64,000 nt of DNA from Dicaeum eximium (lineage: Eukaryota; Chordata; Aves; Passeriformes; Dicaeidae). Positions 53,087-64,000 of this stretch are shown here, in pieces. Position numbers and translations under genes: made by a program. Where the stretch lies: positions 252,431-316,430 of the forward strand of contig VWZP01007456.1 in the NCBI GenBank assembly GCA_013396995.1, read 5' to 3'. A model generated the notes under the pieces. It ran no database searches and was not told where the DNA came from. It was given only the letters and a program-made list of their open reading frames with translations. The first letter of the stretch is position 1. Each line of letters opens with the position of its first letter.

Positions 53087-53219
53087 TGTGATTTAACTCC
53101 ATCTGGCAACTAAGCTGTACATAAATGCTCATTCACTCTCCCCTGGTGGGATGGGGGAGAGAATAGTAAGGGTCAAAGGGAGAAAACTTGTGGGTTGAGA
53201 TAAAAATACTTTAACAGGT
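53087..53219 (-). mobile_element. Fragment of an ERVL-like LTR
   Basis: About 130 bp that match, in the same antisense orientation, the low-coordinate end of the LTR at 62840-63413. Shared blocks include TTTAACYCC-CTGGCAA, the CTCCC(CT)TGGTGGGAT block, GAGAGAAT, and GAGAAAAC-TGGGTTGRGATAAA. On the minus strand this is the 3' end of the LTR; the rest is missing. It is a decayed noncoding remnant with no viral genes. Homology to the second copy is seen directly; the ERVL-like label comes from general knowledge of bird LTRs. Confidence 0.8.
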
Positions 53220-53224
53220 GATGA

Positions 53225-53300
53225 TCCATATTAGATCCAGTCCTGATCCTGTGAATTGGATTAGATTATCTCCACAAGTTCCTTTTGACATGATTCTCTG
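53225..53300 (+). mobile_element. Possible CR1 3' end remnant
   Basis: A short block resembles a decayed sense CR1 3' end: GGATTAGATTATCTCCACAA, a degenerate TTCCTTTTGACAT in place of the usual TTCCAACCT, then GATTCTCTGATC in place of the tail. The similarity is short and could be partly coincidental. Confidence 0.5.
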
Positions 53301-54973
53301 ATCTATGGACAGGAAGAAAGCTGCCATTGTGAGAAATAAAAATCCATAAATAATTTGTCCCACCTATGAAGCATCTTGTAGAATAGTTCAAGTGTGTCTC
53401 TATTGCCTCATAAAAAATTACTTCATTGCAAACTCATACAAGCAGGAGAGAAAGCAATCAAACCACTGTTTTAGTGTGGGATCACTTTAGCAGTCTGATT
53501 TGCTGTACATTATACCTACAATTATATTTAAATAAAAGGATAGTTTGATTCATCTACCATGTGAATTATTCCTTTTATCTTCTCCATTAAACACAAATGA
53601 AAAAACAAAAGTCTGACATTGTGTCAGTCCTCTGACTGCTGGAATTTTCTTTGCTAAGTGGAAAATTCCACTGTAAAAATCAGACAAATTTAGTATTACC
53701 ATTTTATTTATGCTTGTATGTTCTTTTAATTTATGCTTGCTTTAAGCAAACACTATTCTTGAGACTGACAGTTCTAGGAGCACCAGTTGGACAGGATAGC
53801 ACTGGCCACCATATCTCAGCAACTGATCCAAAATTTGAGTTCGTGGATGAAAACAAGTAACTCTTTAGTAAGAATTTACTGTTATCTGTTAGGAACAAAA
53901 TATCTTGGTTTCCTGGAATCTTGTACATGGGAAGAAGATAGGTCTAAAGGAGTCCAAAGGTTAAACAGTGGCCACTGAAATTAGTTCAAAGTTTTTTCTT
54001 TCTTTTCCCAACTCAAACTAAAATTCCAGCCAAGAACTTTGAAAGTGATACGTGTGTCTTAATTTCCCAAAATTTAGTTTCTTGTATCTTGAAGAAACTT
54101 GATTTTAGAAATAGCCCATTTTCTAACAATGAGAATCCTTATACCTAAATAGTGATGACCCTAATTAGGGCATTTAGAGACACTAGTAATTTCAGAAAAT
54201 CCTGAGAATATTGTTCTCTAATAACATTTTTCCCATGACCTAGTAAGGAAATTGTACAGTTACTACCTCCTTATCTATTTTATTTTTAGTAAAGTCAATG
54301 CTCAGAGGAGATAATGTATAGGATTAATTATATGTGAACTATACATTGGCATTTTATTATTTTATTTCATACTGGAACTGTAATCATAACATCTTATGAT
54401 TATTAATGCAGAAATGCTCTTCATAAAATACCCCAAATGAAAAAACAGGGCTTAAACTTTCTTTCATATCTCATGCCAAGGCTTGTGAAATCACAAAATA
54501 TGGGGATACCATTATTTTGATTGCTTTAGAAACATAGTGGCTTGCATTTCTTTAATTTTCAGCAGAACTTAAACTTCGAAATTATGTGATGCTTGTGGTC
54601 TTTTACATTTTGTCATTAGTCAGAGTCTGTGGACACTTGTGGTTATTTTCATGAAGTCCATTTGTTAGCCAGTATGAAGCACAGTACAATTAGGTTATGT
54701 CAGCTAAATAAAAAAGGCAAAATTTTATGCAAGTATTTTTTAATAAAAAACTGTCAGACTATTCCCTCTCCAGAGTTCATTCATGCAAAGAAAACAGCTA
54801 ATATTTTAGACGCATACCTAATACGGAAAAAATAATAATTTCTAAATCTGGAGTAAGACAAATGTGGATACAATCCTTTGGGGCTTTGTTCCTGTTTCCT
54901 GCATAAAAGCTGTAATTTCTGTAGTATTCTTCCACCTCTTATTGCTTGCGTCTAGACATAAATTGACCATAAA

Positions 54974-54989
54974 ACAATATTAATATTGT
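54974..54989. repeat. Perfect 16-bp palindrome with inverted ACAAT half sites
   Basis: The 16 bases are self-complementary, with ACAAT at the left end and ATTGT at the right, separated by ATTAAT. ACAAT is the core of SOX-type binding sites, and the centre resembles homeodomain sites. Binding is not shown by the sequence. Confidence 0.9.
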
Positions 54990-57900
54990 ATATTGCCTTG
55001 GTTAAGAGTTTTTGTTTGGCATCAGGAAAGAACTTTGAACATTTTAATGGTACTTTCTGTAGCACAGTAGTCATGAATGAGTTTATTTTAATGTAGGAGT
55101 AAATTGGTTACTGAAGGTATTTTTATTATGCATCTCCTTGTAATTTCTGCCAAATAAACAAAATATTATTCAGATAATTGGCCTATTAGTCTGTCGCTTT
55201 CTAACTATTTTTTCTATGCTGAATTAAAGGGCCCATAAATCCTAAATTCTTTATTAGCTTGCTGACTTTGCAGAGTTCGATGGTAAGTAAACTGGCACAG
55301 CATTAAAGCTCCTTATTGAAGGAAGACAATATGTCTTTTTGTATCGACTTCTGCATGATTCAATTTTTACTAAGTATCACCATGAACTTTGTAACAGCAC
55401 TGTGAACTTTAAAAGCCAGTTTAGGTGTGGTGGTTAACTTGCCCTTGTATAAATTGGTTCCATGAATGATGACCTAACCTGTCCAGATTTGATAAATATG
55501 CAGCTGATAGTCCAATAATGAATTTAAAAGGTCTTCAAAAATGTTGAAAGCAATAATTAAACATTTTCAAAAGGGGTATATTAATGGGATTAGAGTTAAA
55601 TGATTTTTCAGTTTGCTTTGCAAATTATTTCAGATTTTTTAAAAGATTGATATTTGTACTCTCTACATAAAAAAAAAAAAACTCTTTGAGCTTTGAAGTA
55701 TAACTTTGAAGATTTAAAATCTTATAACTAAACCAAACATAAGATATCTCTTTCTATCAACATAAATATTGCTTTTGACTCTAACATCGAACTCTTCTCT
55801 GTGGTATCTGAGTGCTCATCTGCTTTTTCCTCATACAGACAATATAGATACTTCAGAATGCTGCAATGCCGAGGGGATTTGCTTTAATACTGCAGACACT
55901 GAGTGTTCAGGGCTGATATTTGCATAAAAAGGTAAATCAGTATTCAATAGACCTGAATTTGTGGTCTAGGTGCTTAAAGATAGGGGATGCAAATCTCTTT
56001 CCTGTAATGTTCATATGTGCCCAGGAACTATTGTGTAGCATAGACAAAAAAAAATGGTATCACCATCAATGTACTAATTAGATGATGGCTCAAAATCATG
56101 TGCAGATAATTTCCACTTCAATTTCACCCTTAAATAGACATTTTCAGCTATTTTTCTTTTTCTTTTATCTCTCTCTTTTTTTTTTTTTTTAATGCAGGAT
56201 GTTTTAGTTTAGTTTCAAGTTTAGTTTTTGTTTTACTTAAGTTATTACTAAGACAAATGACTCAACTCTGTTGGAACAGAAAACCTACAAATGGGATCCA
56301 AACTTCATTAGAGAGTGCTTCCCTCTCAAATGCATTGTAAATCCAAATATACATGCAAAATACACAGAAATATTATTTCTGGATATGTCAGGAAGAGGGT
56401 TAAAGACAGTTGTGTAAGCAAAATAAATTTCCATCGGTACTGCAAATTCTGTTTGTAAGTCTCACATAGTTTGTCAAGGTTTACCTCATGGAACAGTTTC
56501 AGTGCCTGAGGTTTAGGGGTGATGTACAAAGTTTTCTTTACTACTGTGCTCATGACAGAGCATTTCTTAAATTTTCATTGAATTCAGAACAAATCTCTCT
56601 TCCTCGGAAGTAAACTTCTGAAATGTGATTTTCTTTTTGTTTTGCTTCCCTCTCATTCCCTATGAATATACAGGATTAAAACCAGCCCTGTCTGTGAAAT
56701 AATAAGGGTCTCTACAGTAGGACTGTGTGATTTATGCCAGGCAATTAAAATCAATTCCTAACCTACATGAAGCACTAAAAACTGAATTGCTCAACACACT
56801 GGGCTGTTGAGCACTGTGTGGTAGATTTTATTATACCATAAATACTTTACTATACTGTAAAAAGAAGGTAATTGCTATATACAACTAATATATTCAATTA
56901 GGTAAGGATAATGTTTAATAGAGCTTTTTGTTGGTTTCAGTTGCAACTTGTGAGTTCAAAAGAGAAGCTGGAGTTGGGGAATTTCAGGATGCAAAGTGCT
57001 CTAAGTATGATATAAGCTTCAACAACATGGCACCAAAGCTATCTTGAAAGGATGTGGTTAGTGTGTGCTTCTGCACTGGCTGAATGGGATGGCAATCCTT
57101 AATCCATATTGATTCTCTCTGATAACTGGGATAACTGGAGGCTGTTACAATGTGTTGAAAGAGTGCATATTTTTCCCAGCATGCAGCTCCTTAGACACAA
57201 ACACATCAGGCTGTCTGCACCCTGAGAGTAGATTCAGGAAAGTTTCTAATTTTTAAGATAAGACATGAGAACAGCCAAATATGATCACAAATTGTTACAG
57301 GAGCCGCATCATGCAGACCTTAAGTGTTATTTTGTTATACCCCTGTGCAGCTTAGCGAAGGCAGATTTCCCTACTTAGCAACTATTTGCACAGAATCATG
57401 TAGTGCTATAGGATACCTGGATGGATGTACCCTGGGTGTTTCCATGGACATTAAGAAGACAGATTCCCCAAGGTAAACATCTGCTGAGTCTTTGCCTAGA
57501 AGTACTGCTGAGAACCAGGCACTGGAGTTCCCTGACCTGTTTTTGAGAATTATTTATTCAATGCTGGCTAGAAACAAGCCCCAAGGAGAGATGAATATTC
57601 TTTTCTTGTCTCTTTCTATTTCTGTTTTATCTCCTTTCTAGCCACCAGTCTTGACAGGCCAGTCAGACTCCCCAGCTTCTTCCTTGATCCAGCATCTCTA
57701 AGGTGCAAGAACATCTTTCATGTTAAATCTCACCACTGCAAAGAGCTAGCATTTTTTTTGGGAGCTGCTAGCCAGGGGTATTGCCTGGCAGCTAACACTC
57801 TTTCAGTTTGGTACTTTAGGATTTCTTCCTCCTCCCACCTTTCTCATTTCTGGCTTTCACCTTAATGTCTGAGGGTTTAACACTATTGGACTCGATGATA

Positions 57901-59949
57901 ATGAAGAAAATAAATTAAGAACATATACTCACAGCAAAGTAGTGTGTGCAATAAACTCATTTGTCTCTTGGATAAAAATTAGGACTAATTTTTCAATAGT
58001 CACTGATAGGATGCTTATATAGTAACATGTGCAATTTATAGCATTTCCTCTGGAAAGATCCAGTTAAAATAAGACATGAGGCCAGCTTCCTTTCATATTT
58101 TTTTTTTCCTAAAAATTTACCTGTTATTTGGGTTTTATTGTTCACTTGAGGATATAAAAAAATGCAAAAAGGAAGAGCAACAGTCTCCAGGTTGCTTTGT
58201 GGGCAGAGGTTTTTTACATATTAGCAAATTATGACAGCTGAGTCCCCAGTATGCCTGATTTACTTTAAAAATCTGCTTTCAAGTGATGGTTCAGCACAAA
58301 GGAGTTGATGCTTAATTATCAATATTCCTCAAATTAGGATCTTTTGCTGACCATGGAAATTCACATGTGTCAGTGCAGCAAGGTGTTAGTCTGTTTTTAT
58401 CACCCTGCCTATTGACAATCCAAAGGTGTCCTGGTGATGCTGACGGGGAGCAGTGCCTCTGTTCTAAAATTGGACTCAAGTAGCAGAAGGTCTCTTGCAG
58501 CCTTCTTACCCTGGAAATGCCAGACCATGAGTTGGATGTCCCTCAAACTGCCTGACAGAGAAGGCATTTCATTCCTGACCAGGCAGACTGTGCACTCAAA
58601 GCATTCAGCGGAGGGGGAAAACCAAGCACTGAGCATGAGCTACTCCCTGCCTCCCACAACGTTCTCCTTTTCTAGCCAGTTCATTTCCAAGATATTTTTA
58701 TTCAATGCCATTATCCTCCTCCACCAAAAGACTGGGTCTCAAGCCAAAAATTCAGTGAGTCCTCTACAGTCTGCTCCAATAGGCACAACAACAACAACCT
58801 AGTTGGTAATGTTCTCAATGGCAACAGTGCTGCCTGCCCATGATGGTTATGGCAGATACCTAATGCCTTGGAGAAGTCAGGGAGGCTTAAAGAAAAAGGG
58901 TGTGGTTTTCATCTTGAAAAGATTTCTTGTGTGATTGTTGTAATTTCTTGTTTCCTGGTGAGAGGTTTCAGGCTTGTGTCTGAACTAGGGTGACTGGAGT
59001 TACCCATGTGATATTTGAGGCAATATCTGGGAATTAGTTATGCTTTATTGGCAACTGTGACCCTGCTTTTTGCTGCCACATCTATGCTGGTTTCTGCTCT
59101 GCTATTGTCAATTCCAGAAAGCCCCCTTGCAGGTGAGCCCATAGCTGCTGTATAACAGCTTCTGGTAAAGGATGCAGTGAGTGCTCAGGCTCCCCGTCAC
59201 TTCTGTCTGTTCCTTCCACCATTCCACCAAGTCTTATGGGAGCACAGATAGTGTGATTAAGGATGGTAACACAAGCAGCAGTACAATGAAGGCCTCTATA
59301 TCTGGTCAGGGAAATCAAGTGAACATTTGGCATTTTGTTAAATTTGTATCTAATTAGTTCATTTTGACTTGAATAAAGTGTCCTGATCTCACCCATCTTT
59401 TTCCTTATCCAATGCAGGCTTTTGAACACAGGGGGAAACAGACTGTGATTGTCTGTCTCAGCTCCTTTCTGCAAAGGCTTTGAAAGGTGCAGTAGGGCTG
59501 AGGCTCAGGCTGAGAAGAGAGACCCACACCCCTACAGATTGCTTACTCCAGGCTGAAGTGCAGCAGGGTCATGCAGAAACCACTCGCTCATAACAGGCTG
59601 AAACAGGATTCAAACTCATGGTGAGACAACTCTTCCAGATATCTCTGGGCAGGGGAACTAAAGCAGTCTCACAAGTCATTACTAAAAACCATTGCAGTCC
59701 CTAGACCTGCTTCTGTCCTCTCTCTCTGAGGCTTTGGGGAGCAAGGACAGGCACACCGAGGAAGGGGAGGGGTGTAGAGGGTGGCACTTTCAGCCTCCAT
59801 TGCTTCCTGCTTTTAGCTGAAAGCAGCATTTTGTTGGTACAGGAATGAGTGCTAGCAGGAAGGTAGGAATAGGGTCTAAGAGTGGGACTTTGAAAGTAAG
59901 CTTCTGGAGCAGGGAAGTGCCCTTGGCTCTGTACCTGAACTACTCTTCT

Positions 59950-59980
59950 GGAGAAAGGGAGGAAAGGAAGGAGGGAGGAA
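59950..59980. repeat. 31-nt homopurine tract
   Basis: An uninterrupted run of G and A on the plus strand. Such tracts can adopt triplex forms, but this may be plain low-complexity sequence. Confidence 0.85.
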
Positions 59981-62839
59981 CAGACCATGAAATAGTCTGA
60001 ATCTGAATCTGAATGCAGGCATAATATAGTTGGCCTGCTCACTGCTGGCAGCAGTAAGCTCTCATTTCATAAGGTGAATTCAAAAATCTCTGGAGAGGTT
60101 ATCACTTTCTCAGACTATTACTATATGTGTGTATACATACAGGAGAAATATATATTTCAATAGAATACATATATTCTTAGAGTTTTACAAAAAGGTTGCA
60201 AATTCTTTTTGAAAGGAAAAAAGCTAGTCTTTCATACTGCTGAAAAATATGTTACATTGCTCATTCTTCAAGACTGCTAGCACACAAAACATTATTCTTC
60301 TCTCAGTGTCCAGGTTGTCTGTATGAGTTGATGACAGTAAACTGCTAGCTATCTCCATTTGGCAATTGTCTTTGCTACTTGCTCTGTTTTCATGGGAAAG
60401 AGTTCAGAAAAGGGAATTTTCAAGTGTAGTAGCCCAGGATTTTCTTTGTATATGCCTGAAGAAGGAATCCAGTGTCCTGGGTCTCCATGGATAAGGGTAG
60501 AAGAGCTAGGGATGAGTCTGGCAGAATAGGGCCAAGTAGTTTCAGGGAATGGTAAGCAGAGGAAGTGGTGGGGTGAAGGAAAATATGCTTGCATATACAT
60601 TTAGAAATGAGCTACTATTTGATCTTCCTTGTATCAGAACCACTGTGCTTACAAAAAAGGAATTCTTTTCTTACTTAGCACAGAAATGTTCTTTGTACTC
60701 TTTTATGTCAGTTGACTCCATGCCCTGTGTTTAAGATGCCTCAAGGCTAGAACAGTTGTTTTCCTACAGGAGTACAACTTTCAGCGCCAATTTAACTTAG
60801 CTCAAAAATCTACAGTAATGCTAATCTGGAAGCTAATATACCCAATTGTATTTTCCCTGCTGTTGTCAGAGTTTGGTCTGTGGAGTACCAAATCTTTAAA
60901 TGTAGTTAAATTTAAAATCTACTTGGAAAGTCAGAAATATATATCTGTGAAAGTCATCTGACAAGAAACCCAAGCATTTGGTTCTCAGATGTGAAAACTG
61001 CATTATTTTGCACAGCTGGAAGGTAATGGTATGTATCTTCCCTTTTGGACCTTTTCTCAGGTGTATAGAAAGATTAGTTTTTCTACACAAAAGGAAAAAA
61101 TGGATGTTGTCATAAAATGGGTCTTGCAAAAACTGATTTTGGTTTTCTGCAGGGAAAGGGTTGTACTTTTTTCTATTGGTACATTCAGATACAAACCGAA
61201 AAAGGCTAAGAGAAGGGGGTTAAAAACAAATCTGAAGTACAAAAAAATTAATAGATTGGGTGAGTGTGGAAAAATTCTGACAGACTATGTAATTAAAAAG
61301 GTTTATTTACCTTCTTTTCTGTGACCAGAAGTATAGAAAGCCCAAAGGGAGGAGAAGTGGAATGAAAAACAATATTCTGTTAATAACCCAGCTGGTACAG
61401 ACAAAGGAAGTGTCTGTGAGAGAGAGCAGAGGGGAAGTGGGAGAACACTGCCTGCTGTCTCCACATTTCCTAGTAAAAACGTAGCAGAATATTATGCCTA
61501 TATTCCTTCTAACTCCACATTCTGGGGAGATGCTGTCAGCACCTTTCACGACCCAATGCACTTTGAGTCTCAGCCCCAGTAGGTCACTAGTCACAGTATG
61601 CTTTGGGTAGACATTTTGTCTCCTGGGGAAGGCACAGAACTCGAGCCTTTCATTCCTTTCTTTTCATGTCTTTGAGCCATAACCTGTTCCCTGAAGTCAT
61701 TGTTGTCATGGGATTTCCTTTTAGTGACCACAAACTGCATTGCCAATTGCACGTTTTGCCGCTAAGCAATTCTTACTGTTTTCTGCAGCCAATGGAAAGT
61801 GCGTTGCTAACAAGGACTGTGAATGGGGCAAATAATTTTGCTTTTGCAGCCTAGAAGATTTTAAAATGCTGAGGCAGCTTCCTAGTGTCAGAAGCACTTT
61901 TGTGATTGATGTCTGTTCAGGATTAACTGGGCAGCATACTGAGATAAGTTCCTTCAAGAAAAGCTAGATCTAGATCTAAATTCTGATACTGTGTGATTGC
62001 CTTCTGTCTACAACTGGACAGCAGGTTTATCTGGAAGATTTGAGGTAGAGATGGAACTGAATGACCTAGTAATAGGAATCTGTTATGTCATACCAATGTC
62101 TTCAGCATCCTCCTTATGTTATTTTTCATGGTGAATGCATGTGGTTGAACACCCCCCATCTACATGGACCTAATGGTGATCAGGATGTGGGGTGCCTATT
62201 GAGAGATCTAAGGAAAAGCAGCAAACTGAAAGGCAGCTAGAGTGGTTTCTCAGATCATGTGGATTTTAACAAACATGGCTGTTGCATGGAGTTGTCCAGT
62301 GCTTTTGAAGGAGAAAATGCAGACATGGGCATCCTCTTCCTTTGATATTCATTTTACAATCTCCTTCCAGTGGGCACAGAAGTTTGATGGCATTTTCAGC
62401 ATTCATTTAAAAAGATTGAAATTACTCTGAACCACTCCACTGAAAAATCTTCACAGTTTGGAAAGGCATGGGGCAGTCCTGCTGAAAGCCAGAAAAAAAC
62501 CCCAGAGAACAAAGAACAGCTACAAAAAATAATAATGTTCTGAAAATAAATTACCAGAAAGACTGAGAGCCTGCCACCATAAACATTATTTTACAGGAAA
62601 TGACAGTTCCTTGAAAATATTGAGCATAATTCTCTAAGGGAGAGAGAAAAACAACAAACCCTTTTCAATTTTAGAATTGTCAATGATGTCAAGGCTAAAC
62701 CATTTCTGTCTTGTGATCTTGACTAGATGGTCGCTGAACACAAGTGCATCAAGAATATAAATGTAACTCTTCCTGTAACATTGGACCCAGCAGCTCTATT
62801 CTGAGCATGGCCTTTACAGTGTGACTGTTGATTAACCTG

Positions 62840-63413
62840 TGCCATGGTTTAACCCCAGCTGGCAATGAACTACCATCCTGATGCTCACTTATTCTCCCTT
62901 GGTGGGATGCATGAGAGAATTGGAAGGGTAAAAGTGAGAAAACCCATGGGTTGGGATAAAGAGAGTTTAAAGGTAAAGCAAAAGCTTTGCACACAAGCAA
63001 AGGAAAACAAGGAAATTATTCACCACATCCTATGGGCAGGCAATTGTTCAGCCGTATCCAGGACTGTAGGGCTCCATCACTCTTAACAGCAACTTGGGAA
63101 GACAAACACCTCTTCCTTCTTATTCCCCCAGCCCTATATACTGATCATGATGCCATATGGTATGGAATGTCCCTGTGGCCTGTTGGGGCCAGTTGTCCTG
63201 GCTGTGTCCTCTTCCAGCTTCTTGCACACCCTCAGACTTCTCACAGGTGGGGCAGCATGAGAGGTAGTAAAGACTTTGACTCTATGTAAGCACTGCTCAA
63301 TAATAACTAAGACATCCCTGAATGACCAACACTGTTTTCCTCACAAACCCAAAACATGGCCCCATACACCTACTGTGAAGAAAATTAACTCTACCCCAGC
63401 CAAAGCCAGCACA
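62840..63413 (-). mobile_element. Solo LTR of an ERVL-like endogenous retrovirus
   Basis: A 574-bp element, antisense, with TG...CA ends on the minus strand: it begins TGTGCTGGCTTTGG at 63413 and ends AACCATGGCA at 62840. Inside is a TATA-like box (63135-63140 on the minus strand), as expected for the U3 promoter. The overall pattern is one I associate with an abundant ERVL-type LTR of birds. No gag, pol or env sequence adjoins it, so the internal part was probably lost by recombination between the two LTRs. The 5-bp flanks (62835-62839 and 63414-63418) do not match, so a target duplication is not visible and the exact ends may be off. Confidence 0.85.
63135..63140 (-). promoter_or_regulatory. 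TATA-like box of the LTR promoter
   Basis: The minus strand reads TATATAGGGC here, within the first half of the LTR. This is the place expected for a U3 TATA box driving transcription towards lower coordinates. Whether it is active is unknown. Confidence 0.55.
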
Positions 63414-64000
63414 CCAAATTAGCAGCTTTTTAGCCTTATCCCAGCAGCTCATCCAGGAGACACAACTGCACTGAACTCTTTGCTTAGGATTCGAACTTTG
63501 TTATAAAGACACCACCCCTTCAAACATGCTACCCTCATGTCTTAATGGCTGGCACCAGCATTTTGGGTTGGAGATCTGTGGCTGGGTGCATGGGACAAGT
63601 AGGAAGGGGAGAAGAGGGCAAACTGGTGTAAACCTTGTCCTCTCCTTTTGAATAGGCTGTGTGACTGCAGAGGCCATGGATGGTGTGTATCCCTCCTAGC
63701 TATGGGATGTCTCCATATTTGATGGGATGTCTCCAGGTGACACATTTCACACAGACTGTTATGGTCTCAAAAGGACCAAAACTATTTCTGCCTGTCTTTG
63801 TTCATTAGACAACAATTTGCATCTAAAAATTGGTTCTGAGCCTTGAGGGCGCTGCTTGTGCCTTTCTTATGCTCATGTAACAGTCAGTGCTGGCACCTAA
63901 AAGCTCTGCATTAACTTAGAAACCTGTGTTTTACTAAATACTCCAGCCTGTAAGCAGGGAAAGTATAAAACAATCATGGTTCATAGGGGCCTCACTTCAT
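63414..64000. other. Unique DNA at the right edge, no gene seen
   Basis: No gene or transposon is recognised. A 14-bp direct repeat (ATGGGATGTCTCCA) occurs at 63702-63715 and 63722-63735, with period 20. Confidence 0.65.

Larger units (their letters stand above)
53301..62839. other. AT-rich unique DNA, no accepted gene
   Basis: No transposon or protein-coding gene is recognised. Frames of 122 codons (58434-58802, plus) and 130 codons (59082-59474, minus, TTG start) match no known family. Notable small elements are a 16-bp palindrome at 54974, a splice-signal-flanked 9-mer at 55274, a T15 tract before AATGCAG at 56176, and a purine tract at 59950, described separately. Confidence 0.6.

Noticed and set aside
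59082..59474. 130-codon minus-strand frame
   Set aside because: TTG start and no family match. The neighbouring 122-codon plus-strand frame at 58434-58802 is equally unsupported and ends in a Thr run from an ACA repeat.
1..64000. CRISPR arrays, operons, phage or plasmid modules
   Set aside because: There are no regularly spaced repeats, no densely packed genes and no prokaryotic signals. CR1 and bird LTR content shows an avian nuclear genome.

Overview
The window looks like avian nuclear DNA, probably from a neoavian bird and possibly a songbird. It is AT-rich, CpG-poor, intron-like or intergenic sequence with no recognisable protein-coding gene. The avian call rests on its transposons. There are seven well supported fragments of CR1 non-LTR retrotransposons, several ending in the CR1 3' octamer-like tail (ATTCTATG repeats), and a faint eighth. 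There is also one nearly complete solo LTR plus a short piece of the same LTR family, of the ERVL-like kind familiar from bird genomes. The species assignment is inference and could not be checked.

Layout. 1-4277 is AT-rich unique DNA with a hexamer repeat (about 2.7 kb) and a striking 25-bp-stem hairpin (2858-2912). 4278-4672 is a plus-strand CR1 3' end. 8556-9920 is a long minus-strand CR1 that still carries recognisable reverse transcriptase motifs but has lost an internal part and has frameshifts. 11657-12424 is a plus-strand CR1 RT fragment containing a perfect 258-bp tandem duplication, ending at the only ambiguous base (12425) and an (AAGGG)7 tract. From 12461 to about 35.7 kb, some 23 kb, I recognise no transposon and no gene, only small repeats and one good inverted repeat (26281-26326). 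35715-36749 is a long plus-strand CR1 with an intact 3' tail. Smaller CR1 pieces lie at 41599-42151 (minus), 45806-45945 (minus), 49553-49985 (plus) and perhaps 53225-53300 (plus). LTR pieces lie at 53087-53219 and 62840-63413, both antisense to the plus strand.

Genes. Every long open reading frame is either inside a CR1 or looks like chance. The four longest outside repeats (177, 149, 130 and 127 codons) all begin with TTG rather than ATG, match no family I know, and lack a convincing exon structure. I therefore annotate no CDS outside transposons. The window is best read as a gene desert or the inside of a very long intron. No operon-like gene cooperation exists to describe.

Points for a second look are the hairpin at 2.86 kb, the 258-bp duplication next to the N, the AT-rich block at 54.9-55.5 kb (a palindrome with inverted SOX-like half sites and a possible 9-nt microexon flanked by good splice signals), a small CpG-rich island at 51.9-52.2 kb, and the long transposon-free stretch. 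I saw no sign of a novel multi-gene system.
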